10,552 nt of DNA from UBA11386 sp035286785 (GTDB lineage: Bacteria; Planctomycetota; Planctomycetia; Pirellulales; Thermoguttaceae): positions 1 to 10,552 of the forward strand of contig DATECS010000306.1 in NCBI GenBank assembly GCA_035286785.1, read 5' to 3'. Both the position numbers and the translations under genes were made by a program. The stretch's first letter is position 1. Every line of letters starts with the position of its first letter. A model generated the notes under the pieces. It was not told where the DNA came from, did no database searches, and saw nothing but the letters and a program-made list of their open reading frames with translations. Shown piece after piece: positions 5,121-10,552 of the stretch.

Positions 5121-6578
5121 CCGCTGTACATTCATGCTCATCAAAAACTCGGCATTGGTCTTCGTTTTGCCCAATCGCGTGACCAAGAGTTCCATCGCCT
5201 CGGGCGGGTTCATCTCGTTCAACACGCGACGCAACGCGCACACCAGCCGGTGTTCGTCGGGGTCCATCAGCATTTCCTCGCGGCGCGTGCCGCTGCCGTT
5301 GATGTCGATGGCCGGCCAGATTCGCTTGTCGACCAGTCGTCGGTCGAGCACGATCTCGAGATTGCCCGTGCCCTTGAATTCCTCGAAAATCACCTCGTCC
5401 ATGCGGCTGCCCGTGTCGATCAAGGCCGTGGCCACGATGGTCAGCGAGCCGCCTTCCTCGACCTTGCGGGCCGAGCCGAAGAACCGCTTGGGCCGTTGCA
5501 GCGCGTTCGCGTCCACGCCGCCCGAGAGAATCTTGCCCGAGTGGGGACACTCCGAGTTCCACGCCCGGGCCAGCCGCGTGATCGAATCGAGGAAGATCAG
5601 CACGTTGTAACCGTACTCGACCATTCGCTTGGCTTTTTCCAGGACCATTTCGGAGACTTGGATGTGGCGCGAGGCCGGCTCGTCGAACGTCGAGCTGATC
5701 ACCTCGCAATTCGGCCCTTTGACCTGCCGCTCCATATCGGTCACTTCCTCGGGCCGCTCGTCGATCAGGAGCATGAACACGTAGAGGTCCGGGTAATTGG
5801 CCAGCGCGGCCTTGGCCATGCGCTGCATGAGGATCGTCTTGCCGGCCCGCGGCGGGCTGACAATCAATCCACGCTGCCCGAAGCCCACCGGCACGATCAT
5901 GTCGACCACGCGGGTGTTGAGGTCCTTCGAATCGTATTCCATCACGATTCGCTGGTCGGGATGAAGCGGCGTGAGGTCGTCGAACGCGATTTTCTGCGCC
6001 AGCATGTTGGGATCCTGAAAGTTGATCGCCTCGACCCGGAGCAGGGCGAAATAGCGTTCGTTTTCCTTCGGCGGGCGGATCTGGCCCGAGATGGTCGTGC
6101 CCGTCTTCAACCCGAAGCGGCGTATCTGGCTGGGCGAAACGTAAATGTCGTCGGGACACGAAAGATAGTGGTAGTCGGGACTCCGCAGGAAGCCGAACCC
6201 ATCCGGCAGAATCTCCAGCGTCCCCTCGCCGTACATCAGCCCGTTGAGCTTCACTCGCTCCTTGAGGATCCGAAAAACCAGATCCTGCTTCTTCATCCCG
6301 TGGTAGTCGTTGAGGTTTTCCTTGCGGGCCTCTTCCAACAGCTCGGGCATGGTCATCCGCTGCAGCGCGGCGATGTGCGTGTCGTCCGACTGCTTGATCT
6401 CGTCAAACCGCCGGTCGTCTTCCGCCCGGCTGCGGAGCGTTCGCTCGACGATTTCCTCGGCCAACGAGAGGGGATCCTCGTCGTCGTAGGAGTAGACGTT
6501 TTTCGCGGGTTCCGAGGGAGTGTTTTCCTTGGGCGCTCGGTCGGAGCCACGCCCGGACTTGAAATCTTTGGCAGCCAT
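5118..6578 (-). CDS. rho: Transcription termination factor Rho
   Basis: A hexameric RNA helicase that loads on C-rich RNA and releases stalled transcripts. The 486 residues follow the E. coli order. A Rho N-terminal helical domain lies at about 76-113 and the primary RNA-binding fold at about 117-186, including GFGFLR (127-132) and DIYVSPSQIRRFGLKTG (144-160). The Walker A motif is SPPRAGKT (241-248), LLIDERPEEVT is at 270-280, and FLDSITRLARAWN (329-341) contains the Walker B region. RPKRFFGSAR (362-371) follows, and the R-loop region spans TGSRMDE (389-395) to FKGTGN (401-406). Compared with E. coli, about 70 charged residues precede the first domain, which is frequent outside the Proteobacteria. 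The ATG is preceded by AGGAA at a proper distance. The leader is strongly C-rich, suggesting autoregulation. It lies downstream of coaE, an arrangement also seen in Chlamydiae. Confidence 0.98.
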   Translation of the reverse strand: MAAKDFKSGRGSDRAPKENTPSEPAKNVYSYDDEDPLSLAEEIVERTLRSRAEDDRRFDEIKQSDDTHIAALQRMTMPELLEEARKENLNDYHGMKKQDLVFRILKERVKLNGLMYGEGTLEILPDGFGFLRSPDYHYLSCPDDIYVSPSQIRRFGLKTGTTISGQIRPPKENERYFALLRVEAINFQDPNMLAQKIAFDDLTPLHPDQRIVMEYDSKDLNTRVVDMIVPVGFGQRGLIVSPPRAGKTILMQRMAKAALANYPDLYVFMLLIDERPEEVTDMERQVKGPNCEVISSTFDEPASRHIQVSEMVLEKAKRMVEYGYNVLIFLDSITRLARAWNSECPHSGKILSGGVDANALQRPKRFFGSARKVEEGGSLTIVATALIDTGSRMDEVIFEEFKGTGNLEIVLDRRLVDKRIWPAIDINGSGTRREEMLMDPDEHRLVCALRRVLNEMNPPEAMELLVTRLGKTKTNAEFLMSMNVQR

Positions 6579-6740
6579 GTTCTCGTTCCTGAGACGACGC
6601 TCAGAGCGTGGTTTGATGCGCGGAAGGCATCAAGGGAGGGGAAGGGTAAAAGACAGCTCGACGAATGGGAAGTGAAAACCGCCGAAGCGCGGGATGCGCC
6701 TGGGGCGAACGTGGAAAAAGGGAAAAAAGGCGGGAGACGA
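6579..6740 (-). promoter_or_regulatory. C-rich, G-poor rho leader, candidate rut site
   Basis: The 162 bases between coaE and rho, read as minus-strand RNA, are strongly pyrimidine-biased. My count for 6631-6740 is C 46, U 39, G 18, A 7 of 110. A ttgatgc/gcatcaa hairpin (6613-6633) and the AGGAA ribosome-binding site (6586-6590) follow. Rho binds C-rich, unstructured RNA, and rho is known to be autoregulated by leader attenuation in E. coli. A similar loop here is inference. No clear promoter was found, so transcription may come from coaE. Confidence 0.45.
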
Positions 6741-7340
6741 TCAACCAATCAGCGAATGCCAAATACGCTCGATCCGAGCTTGGGTGGACGCCGGAGAACC
6801 GGCGTTGTCTATTATCACATCGGCTCGCGAACGCTTCCGATCCAACGATTCCTGGGCGTCCTCACGGGCCGCAAATTCCTCCTGGGTCCAACCCCGCGAC
6901 GCCGCACGCGATTCGCGCAGCTCCCGCGGGCAATCCACAAACACGATTTTGTCGCACCAACCGTCCCAACCGGCCTCGATCAACAGCGGCGCGTCCAGCA
7001 CGGCGGCCGGACAGCCTTGCTCGGCCAATCGCTCGGCCTTGCGGCGGACCAACTCACCGATCCGGGGATGCAGCAGTTGTTCAAGGTATTTTCGCTCGGC
7101 AGGGCCGTCCGGCGACGGGGCAAACACAATCTTGGCCAACTGGGCCCGGTCCACGCGGCCGTCGGCGCCGAACACGCGGCGTCCCCACCGCGTCTCAATC
7201 GCCGCTTCGACTTCCGGCTGTTTCAGGACTTCATACGTCCCCGCGTCGGCCTCCAGCACTCCCGCTCCCAACGTTTCGAACTGCCGCGCCACGAGGCTCT
7301 TCCCACTCGCCACGCCGCCGACAAGTCCAATGATTTTCAT
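6741..7340 (-). CDS. coaE: Dephospho-CoA kinase
   Basis: The last step of coenzyme A synthesis: ATP-dependent phosphorylation of the 3'-hydroxyl of dephospho-CoA, in the cytosol. The 199 residues match the family length. The protein opens MKIIGLVGGVASGKS with the P-loop GGVASGKS (8-15). The VLEADAGTYEVL segment contains the conserved D32, HPRI is at 91-94, LDAPLLIEAGW (115-125) is the CoA-binding stretch, and VDCPRELRESRAASR (135-149) begins the lid. ADVIIDN (173-179) is the usual C-terminal motif. The start is certain from the N-terminal motif, yet the ATG overlaps the edge of a dispersed repeat (7339-7370), and no Shine-Dalgarno sequence is visible. The gap to the polA stop is 34 bases, nearly all repeat, so co-transcription with polA is likely. 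Confidence 0.97.
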   Translation of the reverse strand: MKIIGLVGGVASGKSLVARQFETLGAGVLEADAGTYEVLKQPEVEAAIETRWGRRVFGADGRVDRAQLAKIVFAPSPDGPAERKYLEQLLHPRIGELVRRKAERLAEQGCPAAVLDAPLLIEAGWDGWCDKIVFVDCPRELRESRAASRGWTQEEFAAREDAQESLDRKRSRADVIIDNAGSPASTQARIERIWHSLIG

Positions 7341-7370
7341 CTGTGTTTATCTGTGTCCATCTGTGGTTCC
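7339..7370. repeat. Dispersed ATCTGTGTTC-type repeat at the coaE start
   Basis: Three units (atctgtgttt, atctgtgtcc, atctgtggttcc). They match 4300-4331 in 31 of 32 positions. The element makes up nearly the whole polA-coaE gap. Its edge supplies the AT of the coaE start codon on the minus strand and the whole proximal leader. Confidence 0.9.
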
Positions 7371-7374
7371 ATCC

Positions 7375-10254
7375 TTATTCAACCGGCTCCGCGTCGGCCC
7401 AATTGGGGCCCGCCTTCACGTCAACCTTCAAGGGAACCTTCAACTTCCAGGCGCCGGTCATCTCGTCGGCGACCAGCACACGCAACGGCGCTAATTCCTC
7501 CGTGGGCGCCTCGAAGATGAGTTCGTCGTGGATTTGGAGCAACAATCGGGCGGGAAAACGTTCTCGGGCGAGGCGCGCGTGGATCGCGATCATGGCTTGC
7601 TTGATCAGATCCGCGGCCGAGCCTTGAATGACCGTGTTGATCGCGGTGCGCTCGGCTTGGTTCCGTTGGCCGCCGACGTCCGCACGAACCCCGCGGATCG
7701 CTCGTCGTCGTCCGAGAATAGTACTAACATACCCAAACCGCGCACAATCCGCCAGTATTCCGTCCAAGAATTCCTCGATCTGTGGGTACCCCTCAAAATA
7801 GGCATGAATGAACTTGGCCGCCGCTTCCTGGCTGATGCCCAACTGTTTGGACAACCCAAAGGGACTCTGCCCGTAGATCACCCCAAAATTGACCGCCTTC
7901 GCCTCCCGACGCATGGCCGAGGTCACCTGATCCAACGCCACGCCGTGTACCTGGCTGGCCACGCGGGCGTGAATGTCCTCGTCGCGCTCGAAAGCCTCGC
8001 AAAGCCGCTCGTCGCCCGAGAAATGGGCCAACATGCGTAGTTCAATTTGCGAATAGTCGGCCGCCAACAACGACCAGCCCGACTCGCCCGGCACGAACGC
8101 CGACCGGATTTCGCGTCCTTCCTCGCTCCGCACGGGAATGTTCTGCAAGTTGGGATCGCTCGAACTCAGCCGGCCCGTGGCCGTGACCACCTGATTGAAC
8201 GAAGCGTGGACCCGGCCCGTCACCGGATGGATCATCTCGGGCAGGGCGTCGACGTAGGTGCTCTTGAGCTTCGCGTATTGGCGATACTCGATAATCTTGG
8301 CCGGCAGCGGGTGCAACGGGGCCAACTCCTCCAACACCTCCGCGTCGGTGCTCGGGCCGGTCTTCGTCTTCTTCAGCACGGGCAGGCCCTGCTCGACGAA
8401 CAGCACCTGTTGAAGCTGCTTGGGCGAGGCGATGTTGAAAGGCCCGTTGGCCAGTTTGTAAATTTCTCGTTCGAGCTCGTCCATCCGCTCGCCGTAGTGC
8501 CGGCTCAGTTCGGCCAATCGCTCGCGGCTCACGCGGATGCCGTTGGATTCCATCTCGGCCAGCGTCTCGACCAGCGGCAACTCCAGTTCGACGAACAGCC
8601 GCTCCAGACCGCTCTCGGCCAGACGCTTTTCGAGAATAGGCCACAATCGCCAGGCCACCAGCGCATCCTCGCCCGCGTAGTCGCACACGAGCGAGACGGG
8701 CACTTCGTCCATCCGCTTCTGGTCCTTGCCCTTGCCAATCAATTGGCTGATTTTGATCGTCGTGTGATTCAGGTAACGCTCGGCCAGTTCGTCGAGGTTG
8801 TGGTTGCGCTCGCCCGCGTCCAACAAATAGCTGGCCACCATGGTGTCGAACGCGAGCCCCGCCAGATTGATGCCCGCTCCGCGCAGCACGATCATGTCGT
8901 ACTTGAGATTCTGGCCGATTTTTTTCAGCGCTGGATCTTCGAGCAAAGGCCGCAGGGCGTCGGCCGTCTTCTTGGGGTCGAGGCACGGGTCGCCCTTCGG
9001 CGCGCGGACCGGCACGTACCATGCCTCGTCGTCGCGCCACGCGAACGAGTAGCCGACCAACTCGGCCCAACGCGGCCATAGGGCGGTTGTCTCCGTGTCA
9101 ATCGAAACGCATTTCTGCTTCGCCAATTGGGTGACGAACTCATCGAGCGCCTCGGGCGAATCGACCAACCGATAACGCACGTCGCCCATCCCGGGGGACT
9201 GTCCCAGTTTTTGTTCAGCAAAAACGGGACTGTCCCCTTCTCTCGCCGCTTCGGGTGCTTCACTCGAAAACCGCTCCACCAAACTCCGAAACCCAAACTC
9301 GCGGAACAACGCCAAAAGGGCCGGCCGATCCACGCCGCCCACCTGCCCGCCTTCCCAGTCGATCGGCGCCGGCACATTGTCATCGAGCCGCACCAGCCGC
9401 CGGCTCAACAGGGCCACGTCGCGTCCGGCGAGCAGATTCTCCTTGCGTTTCTTGCCCGAGAGTTCGCCGGCGTGGTCGAGGACGTTTTCAAGCGTCTTAT
9501 ATTTCTGCAACAACTCGCCGGCGATCTTCGGCCCGATCAGCGGCACGCCCGGCACATTGTCGGTCGAGTCGCCCACCAACGCCTGGAAATCGACCACCTG
9601 CGACGGCTCGATACCCCACGCCTCGACCAGCGCGTCGCGGTCCATCGTCTCGTTCTTGCGGACGTTATAGAGCTTCACGCGGTCGGTGATCAACTGGCGG
9701 CAGTCCTTGTCGCTCGTCACCAGATAACATTCGCCGCCCAGCCCATCGACCAGCCGGGCCACCGTGGCCAGCACGTCGTCGGCCTCGAACGACGCTAGCC
9801 CGAGCACCGGCACGCGCATCGCCGCGAGCACCCGCCGAATCGCCGGCATCTGCGGCTTCAACTCGTCGGGCATGTCCGGCCGATTGGCCTTGTACTGGTC
9901 GTACATCGCGTGGCGAAACGTCTTGCCCGGCATGTCGATCGCCGCGAACAGATAGTCGGGCTTCTTCGTGGCCAGCAGTCCCAACACGTCGCGAGCGAAG
10001 CCAAACACGGCCTGAACCGGCTGCCCCGCGGGACTCATCATCTCGGGCAGCGCGTGGAACACCTGATAGACCAACGAATGCGTGTCGATCACCCAAACCG
10101 TCTTGCCCCGGAGGCTCGCCGGCGGCGGAGTGGCCCGGTCGCAGACGTTCGACATGGCCGCGCCGGCCTTGTCTTCTTCAAACCCGCTCGCCCCAGCCTT
10201 GGGCGACGGCGGGGCTGGCTCCATGCCGGGAAGATGTTTTTGTCGTGAGGACAT
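7375..10254 (-). CDS. polA: DNA polymerase I with 5' nuclease and proofreading domains
   Basis: Fills gaps and removes RNA primers in DNA repair and lagging-strand maturation. It has 959 residues from the ATG at 10252-10254. The 5' nuclease domain (about 50-330) keeps its metal ligands: D57, E157, D159, D160, D182, D184, D229 and D232, followed by the helix-turn-helix GVPLIGPKIA. The 3'-5' exonuclease domain (about 360-560) keeps all four Klenow-type carboxylates, D386 and E388 (IDTET), D453 (NLKYD) and D530, with Y526 (YAGED), so proofreading is predicted. The polymerase has motif A AADYSQIELR (D733), motif B with R782, K786, F790 and Y794, and motif C QIHDE (H909, D910). Residues 340-354 are encoded by a palindromic repeat. 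The start is uncertain: residues 1-45 are unlike known PolA, and M34 (10155) is an alternative. A frame upstream of 10254 is open but is repeat sequence. Confidence 0.97.
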   Translation of the reverse strand: MSSRQKHLPGMEPAPPSPKAGASGFEEDKAGAAMSNVCDRATPPPASLRGKTVWVIDTHSLVYQVFHALPEMMSPAGQPVQAVFGFARDVLGLLATKKPDYLFAAIDMPGKTFRHAMYDQYKANRPDMPDELKPQMPAIRRVLAAMRVPVLGLASFEADDVLATVARLVDGLGGECYLVTSDKDCRQLITDRVKLYNVRKNETMDRDALVEAWGIEPSQVVDFQALVGDSTDNVPGVPLIGPKIAGELLQKYKTLENVLDHAGELSGKKRKENLLAGRDVALLSRRLVRLDDNVPAPIDWEGGQVGGVDRPALLALFREFGFRSLVERFSSEAPEAAREGDSPVFAEQKLGQSPGMGDVRYRLVDSPEALDEFVTQLAKQKCVSIDTETTALWPRWAELVGYSFAWRDDEAWYVPVRAPKGDPCLDPKKTADALRPLLEDPALKKIGQNLKYDMIVLRGAGINLAGLAFDTMVASYLLDAGERNHNLDELAERYLNHTTIKISQLIGKGKDQKRMDEVPVSLVCDYAGEDALVAWRLWPILEKRLAESGLERLFVELELPLVETLAEMESNGIRVSRERLAELSRHYGERMDELEREIYKLANGPFNIASPKQLQQVLFVEQGLPVLKKTKTGPSTDAEVLEELAPLHPLPAKIIEYRQYAKLKSTYVDALPEMIHPVTGRVHASFNQVVTATGRLSSSDPNLQNIPVRSEEGREIRSAFVPGESGWSLLAADYSQIELRMLAHFSGDERLCEAFERDEDIHARVASQVHGVALDQVTSAMRREAKAVNFGVIYGQSPFGLSKQLGISQEAAAKFIHAYFEGYPQIEEFLDGILADCARFGYVSTILGRRRAIRGVRADVGGQRNQAERTAINTVIQGSAADLIKQAMIAIHARLARERFPARLLLQIHDELIFEAPTEELAPLRVLVADEMTGAWKLKVPLKVDVKAGPNWADAEPVE
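9194..9237. repeat. Palindromic element inserted in frame within polA
   Basis: The left arm ggggactgtcccagtttttg (9194-9213) pairs with the right arm caaaaacgggactgtcccc (9219-9237) except for one central mismatch and one extra A, around the loop ttcag. On the minus strand it reads as GDSPVFAEQKLGQSP, between the 5' nuclease and 3'-5' exonuclease domains. The layout matches the hemE-leader element at 1488-1566. Confidence 0.85.
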
Positions 10255-10552
10255 GGGAAGGAAGGGATTAGGGATTGGAGATGGGGGATTAGAAGGAGAG
10301 TCGAGAGTCCAGAGTCCAAAGTCGAGGATCAAGGGCCCAGAGTAGAGTGTCGATCTGAAATTTCAAATTTGAGATCCGTAGATTTTGCCTGCTGCTGCTA
10401 ATACTACTGCACGGGTTCGGCGGAAAAAGGGGGACTGGCTGCTATGTAGTTTTTGTCAAGGGCCGTGCCTGGACGGAATGGGCGGTAAGGGATGATCGCG
10501 TGCAGGCTGCTATTCGATCGTCCACGGGGTTGTGTGGAGACCATTTTGCCGA
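10255..10552. other. Upstream region of polA, no gene recognised
   Basis: Directly before polA lies imperfect ggatta/ggattgg repeat sequence (10265-10290), then the heptamer array at 10298-10325. An imperfect 25-bp palindrome follows (10352-10376: gatct, aaattt, aaattt, agatc with single-base mismatches). The string gggggactggct (10429-10440) also occurs in the hemE leader. On the minus strand TTGACA is present at about 10453-10458, but no matching -10 hexamer stands at the right distance. From 10441 to the end I see no gene or RNA. Confidence 0.5.
10298..10325. repeat. Heptanucleotide repeat (g/a)agtc(c/g)a x4 upstream of polA
   Basis: Four 7-bp units: gagtcga, gagtcca, gagtcca, aagtcga. 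This is the third heptamer array in the window. It makes the reading frame upstream of polA appear open, which is why the polA start was not placed beyond 10254. Confidence 0.75.

Noticed and set aside
5250..7520. A 756-codon plus-strand open frame opposite rho, coaE and the end of polA
   Set aside because: It lies antisense to three certain genes, crosses their boundaries and has the His/Arg/Leu-rich content typical of mirror frames in GC-rich DNA.
8042..9081. Long open frames on both strands within polA
   Set aside because: They overlap the conserved exonuclease and polymerase motifs of polA and are Arg- or His-rich mirror products.
10255..10332. PolA start 26 codons upstream of 10254
   Set aside because: Those codons translate tandem repeat sequence (Pro/Ser/Asn-rich), so the frame is open by composition and not by selection.

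Overview
The window looks like a chromosomal housekeeping region of a GC-rich bacterium of the Planctomycetota, most likely near the Pirellulales. I infer this from three things. The gene order polA-coaE-rho also occurs in Chlamydiae, so it fits the wider PVC group. A small secreted protein that is about one-fifth cysteine is of a type common in planctomycetes. Most genes lack a clear Shine-Dalgarno sequence, and the gaps are full of short palindromic and tandem repeats. No database search was possible, so the taxonomy is inference.

Layout. Positions 1-606 hold no convincing gene: an octanucleotide repeat, two hairpins and the leader of the first gene. A cysteine-rich exported protein (607-1317, +) ends in a textbook intrinsic terminator (1348-1384). 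A likely promoter and a palindromic element precede hemE (1599-2633, +), which converges on the rest. From the right edge, six genes run on the minus strand: polA (10254-7375), coaE (7340-6741), rho (6578-5118), ribH (4868-4365), nusB (4191-3730) and ftsY (3690-2758). ribH-nusB is a classical pair. The run combines DNA repair polymerase, CoA and flavin synthesis, transcription termination/antitermination (Rho, NusB) and membrane protein targeting (FtsY). The last 298 bases, upstream of polA, hold repeats and no gene I recognise.

The core genes are ordinary and look intact. The unusual content lies between and inside them. Short tandem repeats of 7 or 8 bp carry the stop codons of rho, nusB and ftsY, and repeat the stop in all three frames. 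A decameric dispersed repeat forms the 5' flank of coaE, part of the C-terminus of nusB, and a 30-bp perfect inverted repeat between ribH and nusB. A palindromic element inserted in frame in polA codes for about 15 residues of an interdomain linker. The rho leader is strongly C-rich and G-poor, as expected of a Rho-binding (rut) site that could mediate autoregulation. The cysteine-rich protein shows three modules of about 62 residues and is the best candidate here for an undescribed function, perhaps a disulfide-linked envelope component or a metal-binding protein.
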